From Phycisphaerales bacterium (lineage in GTDB: Bacteria; Planctomycetota; Phycisphaerae; Phycisphaerales; UBA1924), in assembly GCA_016699835.1 (NCBI GenBank), contig CP064987.1:2232001-2296000 (forward strand): a DNA stretch of 64,000 nucleotides. The letters are read 5' to 3'. Numbering within the stretch: the first letter of the stretch is position 1; every line of letters begins with the position of its first letter. A program made the position numbers and the translations under genes. This document shows positions 24,166-33,678 of this stretch, in pieces. Under the pieces are notes generated by a model, which searched no databases, had not been told where the DNA came from, and saw only the letters and a list, made by a program, of their open reading frames with translations.

Positions 24166-26898
24166 ATGAGAAACGTGAAGACTTCGGCTCTGTTGGCGAT
24201 CGCGGCGGGAACGTGCGCGGCGGTCGGTATGGCGAACGCGCAGACGGTGATCAACATCTCCGGCGCGACGCTCCTCGAGAACTACGTGAAGGCCCCGGCC
24301 TCCACCAACGACTTCATCGATTGCGACAACGACGGCGTCGCGGGCAGCCTCGGCAGCCTCTCGATCGACCAGCTCGCTCCCACCACCCCGGGCGTCAGCG
24401 ACTGGGTCGTCCAGTATCGCTCGGTCGGTTCGGTCAACGGGTTCAACGAGCTCACCCGATTCGGCGATCCCACCTGCGCCACCGGTGATCACAACAACGC
24501 GGCCGGCATCCTCGGTCAGCCCACGACCTCCGGCGGCACGCCGTCCGGTGTGGCGAGCGCTGCCTACATGAACCGCACGCTGTATATCAACGGCGGCCTC
24601 GCCGTCGGCGCCTACGACTCGACCAACCCCGGTGGCGCGCCATTCACCAGCGCCGGCGATGTCATCTGCATCGACATCGCGCCCCTCGACGTCGCCACCA
24701 AGTGGGCGACCCGCAAGGTCGGCGGCACGTCCAACTGGGACAAGACGCCCCTCGCCGTCGGCTATGGCACCAACCCCGTCATCTCGGTCAACAAGACCGG
24801 TGGCGCTTCGGGCGCTGGGCTTTCCAACCAGCTCGTCGATCTCAACGGGCGCAACCACTTCGACCCCTCCAACCCCGGCCTCGCCGACTCCAACACCATC
24901 TTCGACAACGAACTCGCCTTCGCTCCCATCGCCCCGGTCGTGAACTTCGGCACGGGCATCACCCAGGTCAAGATGTCCGAACTCCAGCACCTCTTCAGCA
25001 CCGGTCGCGCCATCACCGGCGAGAACCTCATCACCCACACGCGCGACGTCGGTTCGGGCACACGCAACGCCTTCATGAACTCCATCGGCGTCGACCCCTC
25101 CTTCGGGCGCGGCGAGAACATCGGGTCCATCATCACCTCCTCCTCACAGAGCCTCGTCGGCCCCAACTTCTTCCCTTCCAACAAGGGCTCCAACGGCCGG
25201 ATGGAAGAGACCATCCGCAACACCCGCCTCGGCATCGGCTATGTCGGGACCGAGCGCGGCGTGACCGGCTCCGGCTCCGGCTCGTGGCTCTCCTCCGGCG
25301 CCCTCGAGATCGCCGACACCATGGGTGATATCTACGGGCAGACCACCTACATCCGCCCCACGACCTCCAAACTCGTCCACAACACCATCGGTGACGCGAC
25401 CCATGGTGACGGCTGGCTGATCGGTGGCCAGGCCGTCCTTGCCACCATTGGCGATCCCCTCGCCGAGTCCATCGCCGACGGCGGCCTCGGCGCCTCCACC
25501 CCCCAGATGGCTAATCCCGCCGCGGCCTGCTACATGAACAACATCCGCCAGAGCATCGCGGCCTTCATCAGCGTTCCGACGGATCCCGAGAACTTCGGCA
25601 TGCCCGGCGAGTTCGCCGCAACCCAGTTCTTCCTTATCTCCGCGCTCGATAACCTCCACGATCAGGTCAGCCCCACGACCATGGTCACCAACACCGGGTT
25701 TGCCTCGGGCGTTCAGGCCTACACGCTTGCCAACAACGTCCACAACAACGCGGCGTTCAACTCCTTCAACACCTCCTCGGCCGGCCGCGTGCCCACCCGC
25801 ACCACCGGCGTCACCTACACCGACGGCGTCGTTGGTGGCGGCAACTACCTCAGCCAGGGTGGCGCCAACGTCGCCTACGGTGCGGTCCTCACCCTCCGCA
25901 ACAAGATCGCCGGCGACTTCAACGGCAACGGCGCCCGCGACGCCGGCGACATCGCCGAGATGCTCAAGGCCTTCCGCCAGCGCAACGCCGGCCCGGCCTG
26001 GGTTGCCCCCGCCGGCTCCGGCCCCCTCGCCGGCGCTCCCGGAACCGATGCGATCATCGAAGTCCTCGGCGACCACAACGCCGACGGCAACTTCGATGCC
26101 GCCGATGTCCGCTACACCGCGGACGGCCTCTACCTCGTCGGTGGAAACCTCGACCGAAAGGCCGGGTTCACCGCCGTCGACACCGAGTGGAACACCCTCA
26201 CGGGCTCCAGCAACTTCTTCGCCACGACCAAGGCCACCAGCGCACCCTACGCCGCCGGTGACGCCCGTGGCGACATCGCCAAGGCCTCGGGCGAGGTCGC
26301 TCGCGGCTGGGCTCCCGTCGGGTTCGACGGCGTCATCAACGCCTTCGACATCGACTACGTCTACGCCCAGTTCAAGAAGAACGCCAACATCCTCGATGGC
26401 GCGGCCAACTGGTCCAACCTCGACGAGGCCATCCACTTCGATCTCTCCGCCGACATCAACGGCGACCTCGTCGTCGACCAGGCCGACGTCTGCGAACTCG
26501 TCACCGGCATCCTCGGCACGAGCCTCGGCGACGTGAACCTCGACGGCACGGTTGACGGCCTCGACATCGGCATCATCAACTCCAACCTCGGCAACGCCGG
26601 CACCTGGGCCACCGGCGACGTCAGCGGCGATGGTCAGGTCACCAGCGACGACCTCGACATCGCCACCGGCGTCACCGACCCCTGCCTCGTCTGCGTCGCC
26701 GACGTCGACGACGGGACCGGCACAGGCACCCCCGACGGCGGCGTCACCATCGACGACCTCCTCTACTACCTCAACATCTTCAACCTCGGCAGCATCGCGG
26801 CCGACGTCGATGACGGCAGCGGCACCGGCACCACCGACGGCGGCGTCACCATCGACGACCTCCTCTACTACCTCGCCCGCTTCAACGCCGGCTGCTAA
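24166..26898 (+). CDS. PstS/substrate-binding-like secreted protein with dockerin I-like repeats and a GC-type dockerin
   Basis: 910 residues from ATG 24166 (GGGAGAGG upstream); signal ends near ANAQ (residue 26). The N-terminal half starts INISGATLLENY and contains TRDVGSGTRNAFMNSIG, which resembles the ligand-binding loop of phosphate-binding PstS-type proteins; this is a resemblance, not proof of phosphate binding. From about 585 there are several classical dockerin/EF-hand-like loops (GDFNGNGARDAGDI, GDHNADGNFDAADV, GDVNLDGTVDGLDI, GDVSGDGQVTSDDLDI). The GC-dockerin (843-910) ends NAGC. A strong terminator follows. Confidence 0.85.
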   Translation: MRNVKTSALLAIAAGTCAAVGMANAQTVINISGATLLENYVKAPASTNDFIDCDNDGVAGSLGSLSIDQLAPTTPGVSDWVVQYRSVGSVNGFNELTRFGDPTCATGDHNNAAGILGQPTTSGGTPSGVASAAYMNRTLYINGGLAVGAYDSTNPGGAPFTSAGDVICIDIAPLDVATKWATRKVGGTSNWDKTPLAVGYGTNPVISVNKTGGASGAGLSNQLVDLNGRNHFDPSNPGLADSNTIFDNELAFAPIAPVVNFGTGITQVKMSELQHLFSTGRAITGENLITHTRDVGSGTRNAFMNSIGVDPSFGRGENIGSIITSSSQSLVGPNFFPSNKGSNGRMEETIRNTRLGIGYVGTERGVTGSGSGSWLSSGALEIADTMGDIYGQTTYIRPTTSKLVHNTIGDATHGDGWLIGGQAVLATIGDPLAESIADGGLGASTPQMANPAAACYMNNIRQSIAAFISVPTDPENFGMPGEFAATQFFLISALDNLHDQVSPTTMVTNTGFASGVQAYTLANNVHNNAAFNSFNTSSAGRVPTRTTGVTYTDGVVGGGNYLSQGGANVAYGAVLTLRNKIAGDFNGNGARDAGDIAEMLKAFRQRNAGPAWVAPAGSGPLAGAPGTDAIIEVLGDHNADGNFDAADVRYTADGLYLVGGNLDRKAGFTAVDTEWNTLTGSSNFFATTKATSAPYAAGDARGDIAKASGEVARGWAPVGFDGVINAFDIDYVYAQFKKNANILDGAANWSNLDEAIHFDLSADINGDLVVDQADVCELVTGILGTSLGDVNLDGTVDGLDIGIINSNLGNAGTWATGDVSGDGQVTSDDLDIATGVTDPCLVCVADVDDGTGTGTPDGGVTIDDLLYYLNIFNLGSIAADVDDGSGTGTTDGGVTIDDLLYYLARFNAGC

Positions 26899-26940
26899 TC
26901 ACGCTGTGTGACGGGACATGAAGTCCCGACCTTCCCTTGC

Positions 26941-26974
26941 CGCCCCGGTGTCCTTCTGGACACCGGGGCGTTTC
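26941..26974 (+). terminator. Rho-independent terminator
   Basis: Thirteen-pair perfect stem (CGCCCCGGTGTCC with its complement) around a TTCT loop, followed by TTTCT, about 45 bases after the stop at 26898. Confidence 0.92.
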
Positions 26975-27099
26975 TGTGTACGTGGTCAACTCTCTATAAA
27001 TGCTCGATGTTTGGCACATGAGCGGATCGATCTTTTCGGGCAATCGTGCTAGGCTGTGCCCCAATAGAAACCCCGGGCCCACGCCCAACGGAGTACGAC

Positions 27100-29898
27100 A
27101 TGCGTCCATGCCGATCGATCGCGTACCTTGCGGCGAGCCTCTCGCTGCTCATCGCCGCCCCGACTCTCGCCCAGATCACCGCGACGCCCATCGCCACGGG
27201 CCTCAGCCAGCCCGTCGGGTTCTATCACGTCCCCGCCGACGCGACGCGCGGCTTCATCGTCGAACAAAGCGGCCGCATCCGCATCTATGACATGATCGCC
27301 GGCACGGTCCTCCCCACGCCCTATCTCGACATCTCCACGATCATCTCCTCCGGTGGCGAACGTGGCCTCCTCGGCCTCGCCTTCCACCCCGACTTCCAGT
27401 CCAACGGCTTCTTCTACATCAACTACACCAACACCGTCGGCAACACGGTCATCGCCCGATACACCGCGACCACGCCAGCCGCCAACACCGCCAATCCGGC
27501 CTCGGCCTTGATCCTCCGCACGATCACCCAGGACTTCGCCAATCACAACGGCGGACACCTCGCCTTCGGACCCGATGGCATGCTCTACGTCGCAATGGGC
27601 GACGGTGGGAGCGCCAACGACCCCAACGCCCGCGCCCAGAACAACGCCTCGCTTCTCGGAAAAATCCTCAGGCTCGATGTCAACGACCTCTCTGCCACCG
27701 ATGGCGATGCCACCTGCATCCCCGACAACAACCCCTTCCGCGGCGCGGGCGATCCCCTCGATGAGATCTGGGCCAAGGGCATGCGCAACCCCTGGAAGTT
27801 CTCCTTCGATCGCGCCAATGGCAACCTGTGGATCGGGGACGTCGGACAGGCCGCCTTCGAAGAGATCGACTTCCAGCCCGCCGTCCAACTCGCCAATCCC
27901 GCGGATGGAAACAGCACCATCCTGAATGCCGCAACCGTCGCGGGACGAAACTACGGCTGGCGCTGCATGGAAGGAAACTCGTGCACGGGCCTCAGTGGCT
28001 GCATCTGTGGCGACACCGCACTCACCGGCCCGATTCATGCCGTCTCTCACGCCGGCGGCGTTTGTTCCATCACCGGTGGCATCGTCTATCGAGGCTCGGC
28101 CATCCCCGCGATACAGGGACAGTACTTCTACGCCGACTACTGCGCCAACTGGGTCCGCTCCTTCCCCGCGACGGGGGCTGTCCCCACCGCGGGCGACATC
28201 ACCGACTGGACCAGCCTCCTCACCGGCGTCGGCAGCATCGTCGCCTTCGGTGAGGACCTCGCCGGAGAGATGTACATCGTGAGCATCGCGGGGACCATCT
28301 ACAAGGTCGAGCCCCCGCCGCCTCCCGCATGCGGCTGCCCGTGCGAGATCACCGCCGCCGACGTGCTTGTCTTGAGCGATAACTTCCAGGCCAACTCGGG
28401 CTGGGCGCTCCAGGCTTCTTCGGCGGTCGATGGTCTCTGGCAACGCGGCACGCCCGTCGCCTCGCCTTCATACGCCTTCGACCCCACCTCCGACTCCGAT
28501 GGCTCGGGCCTGTGCTGGGTCACCGAGAACTCCGATCCTGGCTCGCTCACAACGTCCGACGTCGACGGCGGTTCCACGGTCCTCGTCTCGCCCCTCTTCG
28601 ATCTCATCACCATCGGCGGCGGCACGCCCGGCGGCGACATCACGCTCTGCTACGACTACTTCAACAATCTCTCCATCCCCGACGGCCAGGATGGCCTCTT
28701 CCTCGAGATCTCGAGCAACGGAGCCGCCGGCCCGTGGACACGTGTCGCCTCACACGCCGTCTCGAACGCTCTCGCCTGGACGCCCCATGCCGTCACACAG
28801 GCCGACCTCATCACCGCTGGCGTGAGCATCTCCTCCACCATGCAACTCCGATTCCTCGCGATTGACGCGGGCACTGCCTCGATCGTCGAGTGCGGCGTGG
28901 ACAACTTCAAGATCTACCGCCACATCCCCATCACCGACTGCAACACCAACGGCATCGACGACACCCAGGACATCCTCAATGCGACCTCCGACGATTGCAA
29001 CAACAACGGCATCCCCGACGAGTGCGACATCGCCTCGGGGTTCAGCGAGGACTTCGACGGCGGTCCCACCGGCATCCGCGCCGCGGGCGATATCTTCTTC
29101 AATACCAGTTGCGTCGGCTGCCACGGACCCAACGGCACAGGCGACGTCGGACCCAACCTCCGCAACAAGAGCCGCACGACGATCCGAAACCGCCTCACCT
29201 TCTCCATCCCGCACCCCGGCGGAGTCTTCCCCAACGCCACCGATCAGGACTTCGCCGACCTCGAGGCCTACCTCGCCGACGCTGGCAGCCGCGCCCGACC
29301 GGATCGCATCCCCGACGAGTGCCAGACGCTCCCCGATTGCGACAACGACGGCATCAACGACGGCAAGGAACTCGAACTCGCCACCCAGATCGATAGCGAT
29401 TACAACGGTCTTCCCGATTCCTGCGAGTGCTCTGCCTCGCCGACGATCACGACCGAGCCGATCGCCCAATCGATCCTGCCGGGCGAAACGCTGAATCTGA
29501 GCATCGCCGCAACCTCAACCGCACCCATCACCTACCAATGGCGCAAGAACTCGGCCAACATCACAGGCGAAACCACGCCATCCCTGGTCATTCTCAACGC
29601 CCAGTTCTCGGACTCAGGGCTGTACGATGCCACCGCCACCAATGTCTGCGGCACGTCATTTAGCACGCAGGTTCAGGTCGTCGTGAAGTGCCCCTCCGAT
29701 GTTGATGACGGAAGCGCCACCGGCACGCCCGACGGCGGCACGACCATCGACGATCTTCTCTACTTCCTCGCCAGGTTTGATGCGGGGGATTCCGCCGTCG
29801 CCGACCTCGACGATGGAACAGGAACCGGCACCCCCGACGGCGGCGTCACCATCGACGACCTTCTCTACTATCTCACCCGATTCAATCTGGGTTGCTGA
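27100..29898 (+). CDS. PQQ-type sugar dehydrogenase, cytochrome c, Ig-like and GC-dockerin fusion
   Basis: 932 residues from ATG 27100 (GGAG upstream); signal ends near TLAQ (residue 25). Residues about 27-400 match the soluble aldose dehydrogenase (GSDH/Yli-type) propeller: GERGLLGLAFHPDF, NHNGGHLAFGPDGMLYV, LLGKILRLD and GMRNPWKFSFD. A jelly-roll-like segment follows. DCNTNGIDD and DCNNNGIPDECD calcium-type loops then lead into a mono-heme cytochrome c motif Cys671-VG-Cys674-His675 with downstream DLEAYLADAG. An Ig-like domain (YQWRKNSANITG) and a 69-residue GC-dockerin end the protein. Oxidation of sugar by PQQ with transfer to the fused heme is the likely scheme. Confidence 0.88.
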   Translation: MRPCRSIAYLAASLSLLIAAPTLAQITATPIATGLSQPVGFYHVPADATRGFIVEQSGRIRIYDMIAGTVLPTPYLDISTIISSGGERGLLGLAFHPDFQSNGFFYINYTNTVGNTVIARYTATTPAANTANPASALILRTITQDFANHNGGHLAFGPDGMLYVAMGDGGSANDPNARAQNNASLLGKILRLDVNDLSATDGDATCIPDNNPFRGAGDPLDEIWAKGMRNPWKFSFDRANGNLWIGDVGQAAFEEIDFQPAVQLANPADGNSTILNAATVAGRNYGWRCMEGNSCTGLSGCICGDTALTGPIHAVSHAGGVCSITGGIVYRGSAIPAIQGQYFYADYCANWVRSFPATGAVPTAGDITDWTSLLTGVGSIVAFGEDLAGEMYIVSIAGTIYKVEPPPPPACGCPCEITAADVLVLSDNFQANSGWALQASSAVDGLWQRGTPVASPSYAFDPTSDSDGSGLCWVTENSDPGSLTTSDVDGGSTVLVSPLFDLITIGGGTPGGDITLCYDYFNNLSIPDGQDGLFLEISSNGAAGPWTRVASHAVSNALAWTPHAVTQADLITAGVSISSTMQLRFLAIDAGTASIVECGVDNFKIYRHIPITDCNTNGIDDTQDILNATSDDCNNNGIPDECDIASGFSEDFDGGPTGIRAAGDIFFNTSCVGCHGPNGTGDVGPNLRNKSRTTIRNRLTFSIPHPGGVFPNATDQDFADLEAYLADAGSRARPDRIPDECQTLPDCDNDGINDGKELELATQIDSDYNGLPDSCECSASPTITTEPIAQSILPGETLNLSIAATSTAPITYQWRKNSANITGETTPSLVILNAQFSDSGLYDATATNVCGTSFSTQVQVVVKCPSDVDDGSATGTPDGGTTIDDLLYFLARFDAGDSAVADLDDGTGTGTPDGGVTIDDLLYYLTRFNLGC

Positions 29899-30073
29899 AT
29901 CTTGCAGATCGAGCTCGACCCGGTCCATGGAATGTCAGGGATCAGACGACCAATCTCGCAAGAATCGAATGGTGATTTTTCTTGAAGCAAGTTAACATCA
30001 ATTTGAGTCTTTGTTCGCTAGCGGTCACCAATGAAGCCCGTTCGTACCGCCGTATCTTTGGAGCCATACACGA

Positions 30074-31858
30074 ATGAAATCCGAGTCTTGCCCTGTTGGT
30101 CTGGTCTCACTCTCGTCGGTCGTCATGGCGCTTGGGCTTGTCATGACCAGCGGCCTGGCCTTCGGTGTCGAGCGCAAGGTGCTCATCGTGGGGATCGATG
30201 GCATGCGCGCCGATTGTCTAATCGCCGCCAACACACCGAATATCGACGCGATCATCGCCGATGGAGCCGTCGATTGGACGTGCCAGGCCGAGGACATCAC
30301 GATCAGCGGTCCGTGCTGGTCGTCGATCCTTACCGGCGTGCATCGCGCCAAGCATCTCGTGACGGGCAACTCGTTCGTTCCCAACGATTACCAGCACTAC
30401 CCGCACTTGTATTCACGAATCCGTGAGCAGTGCAGCACCGTGCGAACCGCGTCGATCGTTCACTGGACTCCGGTGAACACGCAGATCCTCCAGGGAAACG
30501 CCGATCTCATCCTGTCGGGACTCACCGACGATCAGGTCCGAGACGCGTGCGTGACCGCCGTTTCTCAAGATGCCGCCGACGTGATCTTTCTCCACTTCGA
30601 CGACGTCGATCACGCGGGTCATGGCTTCGGGTTCTCGCCGACTGTTCCGGAATACATCGCCACCATCGAAGCGACCGACGCCCGCGTCGGCGCGGTGATG
30701 GCGGCGATCCAGGCACGACCCACCTACGCAAACGAAGACTGGCTCGTGATTGTGGTGAGCGATCACGGCGGGAGCGGCACCTCGCACGGAGCCAACATCC
30801 CGGAGCATCGAACTGTTGCGCTTGTTGTCTCGGGCGATTCGACCGACTCCGGCACCACCATCCCGACGCCAACAACCATCGCCGACGTCTCGCCCACGGT
30901 CATGGCCTTTCTCGGATTGACCGTCGATCCCGCGTGGGGGTGGGATGGGCAAGCCGTCGGGCTTGACTTGGCAAACTCACCCTCGGTCCCTCTCTCGTGC
31001 CCCTCGATCGTCCCGCTCTTCTTCGAAGGGTTCGAGGCCGTCCCGCTTGGACCCAGCGTCAACGAACCCGTTGCCCAGGGAGTGTGGAGCGGCACACCGC
31101 CAATAGGCTGGTCGGTCGATGACACAGGTGTCCCTGGATTCAACGATCCCAACGTCGGCGTCACCGAGTGGGAAGGCTGGGCGTTCACGAACAATGACTG
31201 GTGGGTTTCTGTTGCCGCCGATCAGAATCGCTCGCAGTTCACACGTGGTCTGGGAGCGATCGCCGTTGCTGATCCAGACGAGTGGGACGATCGTGGCGCG
31301 CCATCCGCACTCGGCACCTATAACGCCCATCTGATCACGCCAGAGATCTCTCTCGCGGGCGTCAGGCCCGGAAGCGTTCGCGTCGAGTTCGATTCGAGTT
31401 GGCGCTTCGAGGGACTCCAGCGGGCGGAACTGACGGCCCGTTTCGATGGTGGAAGCCCCGTGACGCTCCTCGATTGGCGGTCCCAGGCGGGGACGAACTT
31501 CAAGCCCGACGCGACCAACGAAGCAGTCGCCATTACGGTCGACAATCCCCAGGGTGCGTCTTCGATGATACTCGATTTCGCACTCCTCGACGCCGGGAAT
31601 AACTGGTGGTGGGCTATCGACAACCTCCAAGTGTTTGGGGAAGCATCGCTGTGCGTCGCCGATGTCGACGATGGCTCCACCTCGGGCACACCCGACGGCG
31701 GAGTCACCATCGATGATCTCCTCTTCTACCTGCTCATATTCAATCTGGGTGCCACTCGCGCCGACATCGACAACGGCACAAGCACAGGCATCCCCGACGG
31801 CGGCGTCACCATCGACGACCTGCTCTACTTCATCTCGAGATTCAATGCCGGTTGCTAA
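30074..31858 (+). CDS. Secreted type I phosphodiesterase/alkaline phosphatase-superfamily enzyme with GC-dockerin
   Basis: 594 residues from ATG 30074 (GGAG about 12 bases upstream), signal peptide to about residue 30. The superfamily metal ligands are visible: IDGMRAD near residue 42, nucleophile region ISGPCWSSILTG near 75-90, DDVDHAGHGFG, and SDHGGSGTSHG. This resembles nucleotide pyrophosphatase/phosphodiesterases; the nucleophile is Ser or Thr in this stretch and cannot be fixed by eye. A jelly-roll-like domain (about 320-520) precedes the GC-dockerin (527-594, ending NAGC). It acts outside the cytoplasm on phosphoesters. Confidence 0.88.
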   Translation: MKSESCPVGLVSLSSVVMALGLVMTSGLAFGVERKVLIVGIDGMRADCLIAANTPNIDAIIADGAVDWTCQAEDITISGPCWSSILTGVHRAKHLVTGNSFVPNDYQHYPHLYSRIREQCSTVRTASIVHWTPVNTQILQGNADLILSGLTDDQVRDACVTAVSQDAADVIFLHFDDVDHAGHGFGFSPTVPEYIATIEATDARVGAVMAAIQARPTYANEDWLVIVVSDHGGSGTSHGANIPEHRTVALVVSGDSTDSGTTIPTPTTIADVSPTVMAFLGLTVDPAWGWDGQAVGLDLANSPSVPLSCPSIVPLFFEGFEAVPLGPSVNEPVAQGVWSGTPPIGWSVDDTGVPGFNDPNVGVTEWEGWAFTNNDWWVSVAADQNRSQFTRGLGAIAVADPDEWDDRGAPSALGTYNAHLITPEISLAGVRPGSVRVEFDSSWRFEGLQRAELTARFDGGSPVTLLDWRSQAGTNFKPDATNEAVAITVDNPQGASSMILDFALLDAGNNWWWAIDNLQVFGEASLCVADVDDGSTSGTPDGGVTIDDLLFYLLIFNLGATRADIDNGTSTGIPDGGVTIDDLLYFISRFNAGC

Positions 31859-32102
31859 AAACTACTACACAAGTCAGGATTTTCAAATATCCGCGCCTGC
31901 AGACATCGCACGGTAACTTTGGGGTGTTGTACCCACGCAGCCATCTCACAAACACCGAATGCTGGCGTGAATTCACACATCTTTCGTGACAATTCCCGAA
32001 TCGGCGGTACCATCGGCCCATCCAAAGGCCGGCGAACCTTGTGTTTCGTCGGCATGGCCGCGGCATGTCAAATCATGTGCCCGCGTGGTTGGAACCGTAC
32101 GA

Positions 32103-33479
32103 ATGAAGATCGTCAACCAGATACGGACCAGTGGAGTGTCACTCTCGAGCCTTGCGTGCCTCGCCACTTGGAGCGCGATCGCGCCGATCGCTCGCGCCCA
32201 GGAAGTGCCCACGTTCGAGCGCATCATCGTCGATCCCAACACCGCCGGTGATTGCAAAATGGTCGCCGACTTCGATGGCGACGGCTATCTCGATGGTGCC
32301 GTAGGCGGCAGCACCAGCGAGCACCTCAACTGGTACCACTATCCCACCTGGCAGCGCACCATAATCGCCACGCCGAATGTCGAGTTCTCCACAGATGGCG
32401 AGGCCGCCGACATCGATGGCGATGGCGACATGGACATTGTCCTGGGTGACGGTCCGACGGGCAACAACCTCATCTGGTTCGAAAATCCTCTCCTTCCCGA
32501 TGGTGACCCCTTCGTTGGTTCCCAGTGGACCCGACACGTCATCGGCTCGCCCGGTTGGTGGGTCAAGGACGTCGAGCCCCACGACTTCGACGGCGATGGA
32601 TTGATGGACGTCGCGATCCGCACCGAGACCGAGGCCGTGGTCTATTACCAGAAGGCCGGACTCGACTGGTCGCGATACAGCGTGGAGACCGGCCTGACCG
32701 GTGAGGGCATGTTCAGCGGCGACATCGATGGCGATGGTGATTTCGATCTGATTCTCCCCACGCATTGGCGAGAGAACCCCGGCGCACGCTCGACGACGTG
32801 GCCGACACGCGTCATCGATCCAAACATGATCGATGAGATCAAGGCCGTCGTCGCCGATCTCGACGGCGATGGAAACAACGAGATCGTTGTGACCTGCTCG
32901 GAATGCACCGCCGACGCCGTGTACTACACGCGCAGCGATCCGGGGAATCCGTACGGCTCGTGGACGCGCCGCGTTATTGTCGCAGGACTCGCGCGCGGGC
33001 ACACGCTCCAGGCCGGAGACATCGACCTCGATGGGCACTTGGACCTGCTCATCGGCCAGATGCACACCTCCCAGGCGCGCGAGATCGCCATGTTCCTGAA
33101 CCCCACGGGCGATGCCCTCCAGTGGGACCGCCACGTCATCGACACCATCGGGATGCACAACGGCGTCCTCGCCGACTTCGGCCGCGATGGCGACCTCGAC
33201 CTCTTCGGCTCCAACTGGACTGGGAACGAGCCGATCCGTTTCTACGAGAACCAGACGCCCCAGACTCCGTTCTGCGTCGCCGATCAGGACGACGGCACAG
33301 GCACCGGCACCCGTGACGGCGGCGTCACCATCGACGACCTTCTCTATTACGTCCAGCTCTTCGGCCAGGGAGGCATCCGGGCCGACATCGACGACGGCAC
33401 TGCCACTGGCCGGCCCGACGGCGGGGTCACTATCGACGATCTTCTCTACTACCTCGATCGATTCAACATCGGGTGCTAG
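32103..33479 (+). CDS. FG-GAP/VCBS-repeat propeller protein with GC-type dockerin
   Basis: 458 residues from ATG 32103; signal ends near ARAQ (residue 32). The body consists of six or more FG-GAP-type blades with calcium loops such as DFDGDGYLD, DIDGDGDMD, DFDGDGLMD, DIDGDGDFD and DLDGDGNNE, as in integrin-like bacterial propellers. No enzyme motif is present. The GC-dockerin (391-458) ends NIGC. It is the shortest propeller protein of the island. Confidence 0.88.
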   Translation: MKIVNQIRTSGVSLSSLACLATWSAIAPIARAQEVPTFERIIVDPNTAGDCKMVADFDGDGYLDGAVGGSTSEHLNWYHYPTWQRTIIATPNVEFSTDGEAADIDGDGDMDIVLGDGPTGNNLIWFENPLLPDGDPFVGSQWTRHVIGSPGWWVKDVEPHDFDGDGLMDVAIRTETEAVVYYQKAGLDWSRYSVETGLTGEGMFSGDIDGDGDFDLILPTHWRENPGARSTTWPTRVIDPNMIDEIKAVVADLDGDGNNEIVVTCSECTADAVYYTRSDPGNPYGSWTRRVIVAGLARGHTLQAGDIDLDGHLDLLIGQMHTSQAREIAMFLNPTGDALQWDRHVIDTIGMHNGVLADFGRDGDLDLFGSNWTGNEPIRFYENQTPQTPFCVADQDDGTGTGTRDGGVTIDDLLYYVQLFGQGGIRADIDDGTATGRPDGGVTIDDLLYYLDRFNIGC

Positions 33480-33678
33480 TCCAAACTTCTCGGACGTTGA
33501 GTGGGGGCATCTGTGCCCTCGGGCATGCGCTTCCCGAGAAAATCCGCATCTTTTGCGCCCGATATTCCGCACTTTGCTGGCATTGCTGCGATCTTGGTGT
33601 ACGTTCCCCGATGAGAGCACGGAGGATGTCCGTCCCGACGTGCGACGAATCCTAACACACACCGAGTGAGGGTGCATC

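Noticed and set aside
27000..27050. Sigma-54-like TTGGCAC promoter before the sugar dehydrogenase
   Set aside because: The downstream half (TTGC after five bases) is missing.
33518..33543. Terminator after the FG-GAP gene
   Set aside because: The CTCGGG/CCCGAG stem is followed by A bases, not T, on the gene strand.
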